DNA of 64,000 nt from Anagrus nilaparvatae (lineage: Eukaryota; Arthropoda; Insecta; Hymenoptera; Mymaridae): contig JAKSXM010000007.1 in assembly GCA_022575985.1 (NCBI GenBank), positions 6,450,501 to 6,514,500 on the forward strand, written 5' to 3'. Positions 37,240 through 48,262 of the stretch are shown piece by piece. Below the pieces are notes generated by a model. The model did no database searches. It was not told the DNA's origin and saw only the letters and a list, made by a program, of their open reading frames with translations. Position numbers and translations under genes: made by a program. Within the stretch, counting starts at the first letter, position 1. Each line of letters begins with the position of its first letter.

Positions 37240-40200
37240 GATACATAATAAAGAAAATATACTGCATACAACGAAAATTATTTATAATATTTTTTTGACT
37301 TTTTTAAAATGTATTTTATTATTGTAATTTTAATTCAATTTTTAATTATCTTAAATTAATAAATAATAATTATTATTGTTGTGTTTATTTTATTAAATTT
37401 GATTTATATGCCATGATTAAAAATAATCATTTTTAAAATTTATGATGGATGAGCTGTATTTAAAGTAGTAGTTGTGCTTTTTAAGAGTATTATGTATTAT
37501 TTCTTAGAAAATATAAACTTTAACGCGTAAATTACTGTTTTTGAAATTGCGCATTGCGTTTTTGTTTTTTTATATTTATTTTTTTTATATATGAGGCAAA
37601 ACATGCAAAAATAGAACTTTTTAGGTACGTGGAATTCCATAAATCCTAAATTCGATTCAAAATAAAATCATATAATTTTGATCCGGTTAGATTATACACT
37701 CGATTATACAGTTAGCTCTGTAAATAACATTAGCCTAGTATTAGCCTGAGGAATGATTTATCAAAGTTTTTCGCGGTTTTTACTCGATTTTCTAGAAAAT
37801 TTGACAGATAATGGTTTTTGACGAGATTTTTGAAAAATTTGATTATTTTTCCTTGAGTTTTCCAGGGTTTTTCAAAAAACCAATATACACAATTTACGAA
37901 CAGAATATTTTAACTGGGAATTTATCTGAATTTTTATTTTAAAAATTGAGTCAGATTCGAAGGATCTATACTAAGATCTATACGGAATATCAAACAATTG
38001 TGCCAAATTTTTGGCAGATGTATATGGCAAATTTAGATAAAGAAAAAATTTTTAAAGTATTTGAACAATACTTTTTGGCTAATGTTGATCTTGATAACTC
38101 GACAACATTTGGCAGAAACTATATTCAAAGCATAAGAAGACGCATCACAATAATAGCAATAATGTTAACCCCGTAATAATCTGAAATTAAAGGATCAGTA
38201 CCCTTAAAATACCAAGTACTGCAATTTTTTACTCTTTCGCCCCATACAGTAAAACAAAAATTATATTATTTATTTATAAATTTAATTGATAAAAATGTAA
38301 AAATGAGGGTCGGACATATATTATAAATAATATCCCGGTTATCGAACCCTTTAATAAAATATATAATTCAACAATCGACGCCTCTGATTTAGCATATATA
38401 CTAGTGTGTTTCTTATTTTCCTCGTTATTTTCCAAACTATCGGGAGAAAATTACAGTCTCGAATATTATACTTTAGGCCATAAAAGTATTATTTTAAAAT
38501 AAGTTTTTACGTACGGTTTAATGAAGTGTGTGGATTAGCAAATGAAAATCAGTGAAAACCAGAAAAAAAATAATGAAATATCTCGATAAATTAAAGAAAA
38601 TTCTGTAAATTGCAAAATAAGAGAATATAAGTGGTTGTTTGAAGGTATTTTTATCATTTTTCGAAGCTTTTCTTTCATTGCCTCGTCATTAAAATAAGAA
38701 ATATGCATTTTTACAAATAATCAATGCATAAAACAGTCAAATTGCAATTTTCATTGATATTTGCCCGACTAAAAATTTGAGTAGTAAAAAGTTTTTAAAA
38801 CCTTTTTCCTGATTTTTGCCGATTTTCATTTGCAAATCGGCACACTACATTAAGCCATATGCGAGGCCATAATATGTAAAAACTTTTTTTTATATAATAA
38901 TTTTGACGGTATTTTTCTGTGCACTCAATTTTGAAAATAAGTAGCACCCTAATATATACATACCTACTGCTACTACACTACAATTTTTAAATTAAACAAA
39001 TTGACTTTGCTTTTAATACTCTTTGATATAATAATAAAATTATATTTATATTTATAAATAGCTCAAAAAATTATCTGGAAAATAAGGAAGTTTTCAATTT
39101 TAAAAATATCTCAAAATATCTGTGTAAAATAGGTTTTATTTTAATACTGTGTAAAAATCTAATTTTATTCTTAATTTTTTTATTTGATTATTATCTTATA
39201 TGCTGGTTCCTTTTGTTATTGTTGTGTTTTATGAATCACTTTTTTTTAAATTCTTTTATTCTTCTAAAATAGGGGAGAATATTGTCAATTATTCTATTAT
39301 TATCAAATTAATGAAAGATTCAAAAACATAATAAAGTAGTTGGCAACAAGAAAAAATGTTGCCAACTTAAAATACAAAAATTGATGATTTATTATTTTAT
39401 CTCGGATTTTATTTAACAATAAATAAGTAAATGACAAAGTTCTTAAAAGCGAAATTTGAGATAATTTTTTATTTGTGTAAATCTATGTGTGTGTGTGTAA
39501 GACCACACATATTTATTATCTAATCATATTCTTACATATTTATTTATTTTTTGTTTTTTTAATAATCCAAAGATTTAATCTATACTTATAAAACTGATAA
39601 ATAAAGGTTTTTATGATTGTTTGTTTACTTAACCCCCGAATACTTAAATATTTAATTATTTTTGTAAATAATATTTTATTGTACAAAAAGTGAAAGTAGC
39701 TTAGAAAAATAAAGTGTAAAATAGATAATAATTGCTCATCAAAGGTTATGTTTTCCAATCGATTAGCAATTATTATAATTTTCCTTTTTTTTTCAAAAAA
39801 AAGGGGTTGAATAATTTACATGCTCGGCGGTAAACTACAAAAAGATTAAAAAAAAAAGTTTTTTTTTCCGGCTTTTATTTTTATATTTCTAAAAGGTTGT
39901 TAACCTTCATTTTATATAACAAAACAAAATATTTACAAAATTTTATTGTTTAAACTCGCGCTTAAAAGTTAATGTTTTATAACGTTACATATTTTATTAT
40001 TACAAGGAAACTTTTAACTTTTATAAAATGCTAATGAAATTAACATAATGCTGACGTTGTTTTGTAATTTTTTTTATTCAATTTTTTTTAGTCATTAAAT
40101 TTCCTTTTTTATTTTTATACGTAATTTTTTTTTTAATATACTTTCCAATAGACGAGTTATGCATTTTTTTATACACACATACACATACACAGATATATGT

Positions 40201-40777
40201 ATGATATGCACATATACATCTTTGAGTACGAATGATTACGTTTATAATATAAAAAATGATATTATAACCAAAAAAAAAAAATCGTATGTTAAAATTGGAG
40301 CAATTTTAAATGATAAAAAATGGAGTCAAAATAGAGAATGATACTTAGAATTTATTTTGAGTCTAGCATCTGATAATTTTTAATAGTTATTTTTAGAATT
40401 CTATGTTTACGTATTTTTATCCGAAATTACTTTTGAGTATCATTGTTATTGATTAAGATAACGAGACAAAAACTCTTACAAATACAATAAATAAAGAATT
40501 TACTAACTTTTGCTGTAATATTTGGATTATTATTAACTCCATGAACAGGAGCATCCCTCCGTACTCTTGAGCCGAAGGATTCATCTTCATGGACCGGGTT
40601 TTGTTCTGCAGGCCGTTCAAAAACAAAAGATCTTTTCGGTCTTAATGATGGTTCATCATCAATGTGTAGTGTTTTAGCCCGGTCCCCGAATCTTTCGGCT
40701 AAGTTCGGACTTGCTGCTGCCAACAGCAACAGGGCCAGCACGAGGTGCACCAGTGCCGACCTCGCCGAGGCGGCCAT
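27167..40777 (-). CDS. SORL1: Sortilin-related receptor SorLA/LR11 (2184 aa, 12 exons)
   Basis: Exons in transcription order: 40508-40777, 34355-34642, 33605-34281, 32795-33512, 32303-32641, 31519-32059, 30723-31434, 29685-30651, 28312-29583, 27765-28245, 27471-27689, 27167-27237. All have GT..AG ends with matching phases and total 6555 nt. SorLA is a type-I receptor that sorts cargo between Golgi, endosomes and surface. Domains: signal peptide (1-27); propeptide with dibasic sites RPKR (46-49) and RVRR (71-74); VPS10 domain with Asp-box strands (DYGDSF, NFGNTW, DHGVSW, DAGLTW, DEGETW) and a Cys-rich 10CC end, to about 760; YWTD-type propeller (about 765-1030: YWADIV, FWTDW, YWVDA, YWDDW); an EGF-like module; nine LDL-receptor class A repeats (about 1090-1490; human SorLA has 11); about six fibronectin III domains (1505-2085); a membrane helix (about 2104-2127); and a tail of about 57 residues. 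The tail keeps FANSHY, the retromer-binding motif in the human protein, an acidic stretch, and the C-terminal [11 protein letters not shown], matching the human GGA-binding end. Length is close to human (2214). Confidence 0.95.
36596..36658 (-). repeat. tRNA-derived SINE head or tRNA pseudogene
   Basis: On the minus strand the segment contains an A-box-like TTGGTTAACACACCGG and a perfect B-box GGTTCAAGTCC (plus-strand 36599-36609), correctly ordered and spaced for a tRNA-type pol III promoter. The GC content is far above the intron background. The stems do not form well: the T stem has two mismatches, and I could not fold a good acceptor stem. A functional tRNA is therefore unlikely, and a SINE head or decayed tRNA copy fits better. 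Body and tail of the SINE were not delimited. Confidence 0.55.
37207..37240. repeat. (ATT)n microsatellite
   Basis: About eleven uninterrupted TTA/ATT triplets in SORL1 intron 1. Confidence 0.9.
38518..38853. repeat. Inverted repeat in SORL1 intron 1
   Basis: The left arm TTAATGAAGTGTGTGGATTA, then GCAAATGAAAATC, pairs with the right arm ending CGGCACACTACATTAA. Arms of about 40-45 bp show a few mismatches, with a 250-bp centre. It is probably an old MITE. Confidence 0.5.
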
Positions 40778-41112
40778 CTTCTTACTAGTTCCGCACTCTC
40801 ACAGCACTAGATACAACAAAACACTTGCAAAATTAAAATAATATAATATTTTAATGACTTTATTCTTCTGCTAGTTTCCTAGGAACCGTTGCCTAGGTTT
40901 CTGGTTCCAACTTCTTTTATAAATATTCTTTGTTTTTGTCACGCGGTGTAATAATAATTATTAAAATATATATCACTTGTAATGTGAACGCGAGCGCGCT
41001 CTCTTGAAACTGCGCATGATGCTTTATTGCTTTGGCCGCTTCAAAAAGGCAATACTCCCGGCAATGAAAACGCAATGCAATGGACGACGCGCGCATTTAT
41101 ATATATATATGT
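40778..41112 (-). promoter_or_regulatory. Probable SORL1 promoter and 5' UTR, CpG-rich
   Basis: The 300 bp upstream of the SORL1 start codon is markedly CpG-rich (for example GAACGCGAGCGCGCTCTC and GACGACGCGCGC) in otherwise AT-rich DNA. On the minus strand a TATA-like TATATATAAATG ends near 41094. A start site about 30 nt further (around 41065) would give a 5' UTR near 290 nt. The start codon context (AAGATGGCGG) is favourable. No transcript evidence is available, so the exact start is inference. Confidence 0.45.
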
Positions 41113-42173
41113 ATTTAGATACTTGAGTTTTTACAATCTACAATGATGGAAAAACCCTCTCGTTTAACAATAAACAAAGTTAAAAAGAAGGGAGACTAAA
41201 GATTAAAGAAATTTTTATTTGTGCCTTTTTTTTAAAAAGAATCTCCTCAGCTTTGAGTGTAATTTTATATATTTTATAGCCTTCAAATATACTTGATGTT
41301 TATATTTTCTTTTTTATTTAAGTTTTGCGAGAATTTTCGAAACATAAAAAAATTAATATAAAGCCGTTTGAGTTTTACCAAATACCATTGTCTTATTTTA
41401 ATAAAATAGTAATTTCATTTCATTCAGAAAAAACAAAATATACAGGTACACAGTCCAGCTACCTATGTGGTTTTTCGTTCATTTTTTTCAAACAGTCTAG
41501 ACATAAATTTTAAATTGAACTTGGTTTTTAGCCCAAAATATTTTATTATCAGAGTCACTATTTGTAGCCGCAAGCAATCGAAGCAATTGTTTCAGGTGGA
41601 AAAATATTCAATTTTTATGAGGACCAACAATTTTTTTTATTAATTTAAATTGAAATAGTATATTTACGGCTTGTGTCCAGAAAAGTGAAGAATGGCCAAA
41701 ATCACACGTAAATTACCTTCCGAGGCGAGGCCGTGAATGGTAAATTGCGATTTGGGGTATTCTTTATTTATATGGACAAGGACTGTATAAAATTTTTCTG
41801 CCGCGTAGCGAAAAATTTCGATTTTCTCAGCCGCACAGCGGAGAAATACAGGTGTCAAAGCTTTAAAATAATATTTTTCAGGTTAACTTCTAAACTAACG
41901 TTATTTAACCAAATATTTTCCATTTGGTCTCATTTTTTCATAAATTGCGCATTTTTTAAGTTAATGTACTCTGTGTATTAAAATGTTTAATTTTTTTATT
42001 TTATACAAAAATTTAAATTATTCACTAAATGATCTCAAAAATTTTGTAAAAGCCCCAAGTTTCCGAAAATTCAAATTAGAAGTCTGACTTTAAAAATATG
42101 ATAACTCGCAAATGGTTCAAGATTATAGTAGCAGAGCTCATACGATGTAGGGTGATTTTTTAAATAACCAAAA
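41113..42173. other. Intergenic with a decayed repeat at about 41650-41860
   Basis: The segment near 41650-41860 shares ordered motifs (CGATTTGGGG.AT.CTT, GG.CAAGGAC, then CG.AGCGG) with the repeat at 48071-48260, so both belong to one family. Small plus- and minus-strand frames here (41664-41981) lie within that repeat and are not genes. The rest is featureless. Confidence 0.5.
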
Positions 42174-42833
42174 ATAACTGCAAATGACAGAACTGCTTAT
42201 GATGTCCACTGAGTCATATATATGTTAAGAGCCTTGGTGTTCCTAATTTGTCTAGGCTGGTTAGCTAAAAATCACCAAGGTGAAAATTTTCTAGTCGGAT
42301 AAAAATTTAGCATATCCTTAAATATACCCCCCAGAACCTATAATTCCAAATGGGTTTGTAAAAAAACCTGATTCTACCTGAGGGGGGAGGGGTTAAAAAT
42401 TTTGGCACCTAGTTGAAAAATTTCTAACCGGATAGAAATTTGGCTAATGAATATAGATGCCACATATAGCCAATATGTGAAATCGGGACTTTTTTCGGAT
42501 CACCTTTTCAAAGCTGTGATTTTGCATATCGGCTATATGTGGCATCTATATTCATTAGCCAAATTTCTGTCCGGTTATAAATTTTTCACCTAAGTGACAA
42601 AAATTTTAACCCCTTCCCCCTTAAGTCGAATTAGGTTTTTTTACGAACCCATTTTGAATTAGGTTCTGGGGGGTGTATTTAAGGATATGCTAAATTTTTA
42701 TCCGACTAGAAAATTTTCACCTGGATAATTTTTAGCTAACCAGCCTAGAATAATTAGGAACACCAAGGCTCTTATCTTAACATATGACTCAGTGGGCATT
42801 CTTACATAAGTAGTTCTGTCCATTTGTAGTTAT
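42174..42833. mobile_element. 660-bp foldback element with 320-bp arms
   Basis: The sequence is palindromic almost throughout, with a centre near 42503. Matching blocks include the outer CAGAACTGCTTAT / ATAAGTAGTTCTG, the middle GGATATGCTAAATTTTTATC with its complement near 42293-42315, and an inner 26-bp block around GAATATAGATGCCACATATA whose complement is at 42533-42558. By eye the arms are about 85-90% alike. No coding frame was seen and no convincing target duplication found. A transcript across it would fold into a long double-stranded hairpin. Confidence 0.85.
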
Positions 42834-43789
42834 GTTTAGTAGAAATGTCTATCAGACATGATTATAAAAAAAGACGATTATGTGCTGGTGTAGAAAGATC
42901 CTTATGCCCTTTCTAGACTATACCTACTCTTTAGTATAGAGTAAAAAGACATGGAATTAAAAAAAATGTATTAGGTCTAGAAAGGGATTTAGAGAACTTA
43001 TACTTACAAAAACTTTCCCACAAATGATATTTTATAGCATATACTTTTCCATAAATAGTTGAAAAAGGGTCAAATATATTCGTTTGCTTTTAATCAATGC
43101 ATGTTTGCTGGTGTTAAAAATTTGTATTGATATATTTGTCTCATTACGCTTACGGTGTTTTTAAAATTCATAAAATCGCAAATAAACTATATTTTGCACA
43201 AAAAATTTTTTATCATATTTGTCATGTTATAAATACAACAAAAATGTAAAAGATAATCCCCTAGATAACCGTGTTTTTAATTTGGACGGAAGAATTAAGG
43301 GCGAACATTTAAAAGTTAAGAGCGTTAAGTATAATTGAGTAAATCTTAATTTTCAGATTTTGGGATGCAAAATACCCCCATGTAATGTTACAGTAGCATT
43401 TTGGCAACTCTCACACACATAATGAACAGTAACATTTTTTATATATAACGCTTCTCCCCCAATTCAGTATTATGCAATTATTAAACGCTCATTTAGATCC
43501 CTAAGTATTTTGGGCAACAAATAACTGACAAAATTTAACCACGGCAAAATATATAACGCAAAAATAATGTCGTGCTATATATAATATGTTAAATTGGATA
43601 GGAAATTGGTCAAATTGGCTGATTTTTTAATATGTTGTAGATTTATCCTTCCGAACAAAAGTTTCCACAGGCACAAAGCTTCAAATTCTCAACTTTGACT
43701 GCTACGGAACCTAAAAGCTCTAAAGCTCCGTTATACAAGCAAGACTGCTTAAAAACCTTTTTTCTTTTATTTTTAAAGCATACTCTTAT
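42834..43789. other. Intergenic, nothing recognised
   Basis: No open frame above background; scattered A/T runs only. Confidence 0.5.
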
Positions 43790-44290
43790 GATTTTTAGGT
43801 AGCTGATTTTGAATTTGATGTCAGACCCACAAGTTTCTCAATTGACAGCTGTCAATTAGCTGTCAAAATTCTATAATTTGTAGAATTTTTTTTAATCTTA
43901 GCAGGGATTTACGTATATTAGGTAGTTGATTTCGAAGCTGATGTTAGATTAATAAGGTTGTTGATTGAAAACTCAATGAGCTGCCAAAACTCTAAAACCG
44001 ATAAAAGAATTATCTAAGCTGATGTCAGACTCATAAAATTATCCATGGGAATCTGTAAATTAGCCTACATAAATCGAAAATATCGCAAAATCTTAAGGTT
44101 AGCAGTTACTTACTTTTTAGAGGTCAAAATCTAATGTAAGTTTGACAATATTATCAATTGGAAGTCAATAAACTAAAATAATTGTTTAAAACATTTAAGT
44201 CTAACTAAAGCTTAAGTAATATTGAGGTCACTGATTTAAAATCTGTTATAAAAATTGAGATTGGCTTTTGACTTTTACCCAAAAAAAAAC
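43790..44290. repeat. Degenerate tandem repeat, period about 123 bp
   Basis: TTTAGGTAGCTGATTTTGAA near 43795 is echoed by ATTAGGTAGTTGATTTCGAA near 43918. Both are followed by GATGT(C/T)AGA and a TCAATTGACAGCTG / TCAATGAGCTGCC segment. Weaker echoes (AAGCTGATGTCAGACTCATA near 44015, GAGGTCACTGATTTAAAA near 44225) suggest four decayed units. Confidence 0.45.
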
Positions 44291-44367
44291 TTTTTTCAAG
44301 GAATGAATAGGAAATCGGAGCTTTCTCAGAATTTTTAAAACTAAGGATTTAGAACAACCTTGCTAAA

Positions 44368-44450
44368 TAAATTGAAAAAAATGAAAAAAATGAAAAAAAT
44401 GAAAAAAATTTATACCTAAAGTACTAAATAAATTTATACCTGAAGTACTT
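44368..44450. repeat. Short tandem repeats
   Basis: Four copies of an ATGAAAAAA-type unit (44372-44408) are followed by two copies of an about 22-bp unit, AAATTTATACC(T/)(A/G)AAGTACT (44407-44447). Confidence 0.75.
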
Positions 44451-44984
44451 TTAAATATATTAATACTAGATTTTTTTCTCAATAAAACAGTAGTAGTTTT
44501 TTTATACTTTCCTTAATTAAATTAAATCTGATCTCTTAGTAATCTCATTTTCAAGGAAACCTGTGAACGAGATAAGATAGAAAAAAATAATTTTAAAAAT
44601 AATTTATCTCACAAAATGTATTAGTCATTTGAAAAAATTTTTGCATACTTACATCCTTGCAATTTGATATATAAAAAACATTAATATTTTTGCACAAAGT
44701 ACAGATAAAAACTTACGAAATTAATTTGTTGTTAAAATGGAAAACTAGTAGATTTACGCGTTTAATATCGAATTTCACACAAAAAAGTTAGACAAACCGA
44801 AAATGTTTTGGTTAAAGTTGCAGGTGCGGCTGCGTTATTTGAGAGATAACTTGGTTTAAATTGAAGGCTAGTGGTTCTAAGCCCAAAAGGCACATTTGCT
44901 AAGATGTTTTTAAAATATAATAAATTATTTTATAATTATATTAGTGATTATAGGTACTCCAAAAATCGCTTTAAAATTTAATTA

Positions 44985-45145
44985 CCTATGCAGGCGCGCA
45001 CACAGAAAGTTGCGCTGGGGTAGGCTAATAATGATAAATTTTTTAAAATATATGAAAAAAATTATAGTATTTGTGAAAAAGATGCCTTGAAAGGGTAGGC
45101 TACAGCCTATAAGTAGCCTATAGCGTGTGTGCGCGCCTGCCTATG
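44985..45145. mobile_element. hAT-like MITE, about 150 bp
   Basis: The termini CAGGCGCGCACAC (44991-) and GTGTGCGCGCCTG (-45139) are perfect inverted repeats starting CAG, as in the hAT superfamily. Flanking CCTATG (44985-44990 and 45140-45145) is a direct repeat of 6 bp; an 8-bp duplication is not seen, so the family call is tentative. The internal GTAGGCTA..TAGGCTAC also pairs. Confidence 0.6.
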
Positions 45146-45382
45146 ATTTCTTACGCTTAGAAGGTTATCTTGCAGGATTATTATACAAAGTCTGCAGAAT
45201 ATATTTTTCAGAATTTCATTTAAATTGAATTTACTATTTTTTTAATTTCCACAATCCTAATTTTTTTTTTAAAGGAATAAAGCTTTCCTAAAGTCTTTTA
45301 ATTGAATTAAATAACTGCTTGAAAATTCAAGCAGCTATATCTCTAAGCAAAACAGCCTAATCCGTGAATGTTATTTTCAAAA

Positions 45383-46010
45383 ATTATGCATATGATTGGG
45401 AAAAAGTTTTAATTTTTTATTTAATTTTTTGCGGATTGAATTTTTCAAATTCACCGGAAATTAAGTTTGCCATAATTATAATTGCTCCAAATGCCCCAGA
45501 ATTTTGTGCTATGTGCGTCAGTTTGTTCGAAAAATAATTGAGATATGATATTCAAATGAGCGCATACAATCAATATTTTAGTCTGCTAAATTAGCCAAAA
45601 TTAGCTAAAACAGAGGGCTAATTAACATATAAATTAATTGACGATATTTTTTGTTGAATTTTACCGTTAAAAAATTAGATTGTTACCGATTGTATGTTAA
45701 TTGAAAGGAAAAAAATATTTCCGCTCCCTTCTTTTAGCTAATTTTGTCTAATTTTGACAGACTAAAATAATGATTTGGAGCGCTCATTTGCATGTCACAT
45801 CTCAAAAATTTTTTTGGGACAAACTAACGCATAGACCAACATTCTATGAAAAATTTGAGCTAATATAATTATGGAAAACTTGATTTTCGGCGAATTTGAA
45901 AAATGTAAACCACAAAAAATGAAACCTGAAATGGTCCAAAATAAAGACAAAATTTTTTTTTGGATTGTTCAAGTAAAATCTAAGTTTTTTTCTAATCATA
46001 TATGCATATA
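45383..46010. mobile_element. Foldback element, about 630 bp
   Basis: Arms of roughly 250-300 bp pair around a centre near 45680. Examples are ATTATGCATATGATTGGG against a complement at 45991-46008, CCATAATTATA against TATAATTATGG at 45864-45874, and GTCTGCTAAATTAGCCAAAA against a complement near 45735-45765. By eye the arms are about 80% alike. The 87-codon frame at 45871-46134 is a by-product of the right arm. Confidence 0.7.
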
Positions 46011-46117
46011 TAAAAAGTGCATTGGTTTTTATTTAATTAGAGCATTTTCACAATATGATGCAGCATTATTACTTACAAATTTGCACATGAGTACTTCAGT
46101 CCTCCTTGACCCAACTC

Positions 46118-46543
46118 TACACTGTAAAAAGTAACTTTCTTAGATTTACAAATAAAATAGAATTTTTTCAAAAAATTAGTGAATTTTCAAAAAATGTTGT
46201 AAATATTCGATAAAATTCGTAAATTTACTAAATTTAGTATATTATCGAAAAATTCGAGAATTCTCGATTTATTTTTGTGATTTTACGAAAAAAGTTGTAA
46301 ATTCACAACTATACTTTTCGGAAATTTACATTTTGTAAATTTTCGAAAAAAAATTGTAAATTATCTATTTTTCTTGCGAATTCACAAAAAAAAATCGAGA
46401 ATACTCGAATTCTTTGTTAATATGCTAAATTTAGTAAATATACGATTTTTTTCAAATATTTACAAATTTTTTCGAAAATTTACTAATTTTTCGAAAATGT
46501 TCTAATGTTTTTGTAATATAAGAAAGTTACTTTTTAAATTGTA
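46118..46543. mobile_element. TA-flanked palindromic MITE
   Basis: Lies between TA dinucleotides at 46118-46119 and 46542-46543. The left end CACTGTAAAAAGTAACTTTC pairs with the right end, which reads GAAAGTTACTTTTTAAATTG. The interior is a patchwork of TTCGAAAA/TTTTCGAA and AATTTACTAAATTTAGTA words that pair across the whole element. The CACTG end resembles the MITE at 20511, suggesting the same broad Tc1/mariner-type group. Confidence 0.7.
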
Positions 46544-46674
46544 GATAATGCCTTAATGTGACAATGCCTTTTTTTAGGCTCCACAGCAAAAATTGGTTTT
46601 CTATAAATAAAAAGACAATTTCAACAAATTATACAGTAAAATGCTGCCTTTTTATATTCCAGTCAAACCGCTGG

Positions 46675-46933
46675 TTAGGGTGTTTATAGTTACTGTCCGT
46701 CCCCAAATTTGGACTACTTTAGGTTTTTTGGGCTAGTGATCACGAATATCAAGGTCATTTCTATGAAAAATATGCGTTTTACCCTTAAATTTGTAAAAGC
46801 TACCCCTAAAATGGATATTTTTCATGTTTAGAGGTTCCAATCAAGGGGTAGTTTTTGCAAATTTAAGGGTGAAGCACCAATTTTTTGTAGACAGGGCTCC
46901 AAAATCTATATTTCAAGCAACTATAACCCTATA
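46675..46933. repeat. Imperfect inverted repeat, about 260 bp
   Basis: The outer arms TTAGGGTGTTTATAGTT and AACTATAACCCTATA pair. An inner pair, ACCCTTAAATTTGTAAAAGC and its complement near 46850-46873, also pairs. It is probably an old MITE. Confidence 0.5.
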
Positions 46934-48070
46934 CAAATAACCTATTATTTTGCAAATTCCGTTTTTTTTTAATTATAAAATCATCCTATATTTATTATGC
47001 ATAATTACTGCCATTAATAGAATTCCATGCATTATTGGCATCATCAGGGTCAATAAAACTATTAAGTTTTTAAATTGATAATTAGAAAACCGTAAACAAA
47101 ATTTAATGAACATAAAGGGAAACTCCCCATTCATTTTCTACGCCCATACAAAAAAGATAAAATATTTTCCCAAGTTTAATTCTATTCTAACTCACTCAGA
47201 TTACTTGAATCAATTCATATACATTTCATTTAATATCATAACAGTAGCTACTCATAATTAAAATTTCTTAATAATGATATACTTTATCCTGTTAAATTTT
47301 ATATGTAAACAATAAAATTCTCTGAATTTCAACTTTAATCATGCTGAGTCAGCCAAATTCCCTTACTCGCATAATTTCAAAAGATATTTCTCTCTAAATT
47401 GTATCTTCCCTGCGCGATAATAGTTTTATCTGTGTAAATTAAAAAATAAGGCATTGTCACAGTTTTTGACTTCCAAGTGAAGAACAGAAAAAATTTTGCT
47501 CGCCCCATATATTTTTTTTTTTTTTAGTTGAAAGGTTCAAAACAAGTTTTTTGAATACTTAAAAAAAAACCAATTTCTGAATTTTTTTTTTTTTATAAAT
47601 TAAAGTTATTTTGCATTAAATGATCGATTTATGTTTTTCACTTGTTTTATAATTTATTAAAAAGAGTATATATTTAAGACTAATACATCGCAAAGAATTA
47701 TAAAAAAGCTAAGGCTTTTTTATTTCAGGCACGATTACATATTAAGCATTTTCTCTTTATTTACATTGATGGGATCCACACCCTTATAAATTGAAAACTA
47801 TTATTTATTATCACACAGCAAGGCAATATAAGCATGTAGAGGCATCGGAATGACCTGGGTACCAAACCTAATAAACTTTTAAGGCACGATTTCATTTATA
47901 TATTGCATACATAGGGTGATAATGCCTAAAAAATAAATTTCAATTAATTTAGTTATTTTAGGTCATTAGCCACATTTTAGATGTATTAAACTCAAAACCA
48001 ATTAATTTTTCACCATTTTTATCATTTTTTCATAATTTTTTTTGATATCTTAATAGTATATTTTTACCCA
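46934..48070. other. Intergenic, nothing recognised
   Basis: AT-rich with T runs near 47510 and 47585. No supported frame or bounded repeat. Confidence 0.5.
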
Positions 48071-48262
48071 TGGCCACAAAAAAAGGATGCCCCAAATCGC
48101 AGTTTACCATTCTCGGCTTCGCCTCGGACGGTAATTTACGTGCGATTTGGGGCATCCTTTTTTTGTGGCCAAGGACAAAACATAATTTTTCTTGCTCAGT
48201 GTCGAGAAAATGCGTTTTTTCGAATAGCGCAGCGGCCAGAAAACACGCACTTTCTGGACACT
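48071..48262. repeat. Repeat with a perfect 31-bp hairpin
   Basis: Positions 48071-48101 and 48141-48171 are exact complements: TGGCCACAAAAAAAGGATGC, then CCCAAATCGCA on the left, with a 39-base loop. The loop also pairs partly (GTTTACCAT against GTAATTTAC). Downstream come CGAGAAAATGCG / CGAATAGCGCAGCGGCC and CACTTTCTGGACAC. The same motif order is found in decayed form near 41650-41860. Perfect arms suggest recent formation or active maintenance. Confidence 0.75.

Larger units (their letters stand above)
34643..40507 (-). other. Intron 1 of SORL1 (5.9 kb)
   Basis: Bounded by donor GTTAGT after exon 1 and acceptor TTTTTTTTAG before exon 2, both phase 0. It is AT-rich and contains a tRNA-like SINE head (36596-36658), an (ATT)n microsatellite (37207-37240), an inverted repeat (38518-38853), a GT run near 39487 and many A/T runs. 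A 76-codon plus-strand frame (37946-38176) has no recognisable relatives and is probably chance. Confidence 0.85.

Noticed and set aside
37946..38176. 76-codon plus-strand frame in SORL1 intron 1
   Set aside because: No recognisable domain, no splice or promoter context, and it lies in a gene transcribed from the other strand.
45871..46134. 87-codon plus-strand frame
   Set aside because: It lies across the right arm of the 45383-46010 foldback; composition and boundaries follow the repeat.
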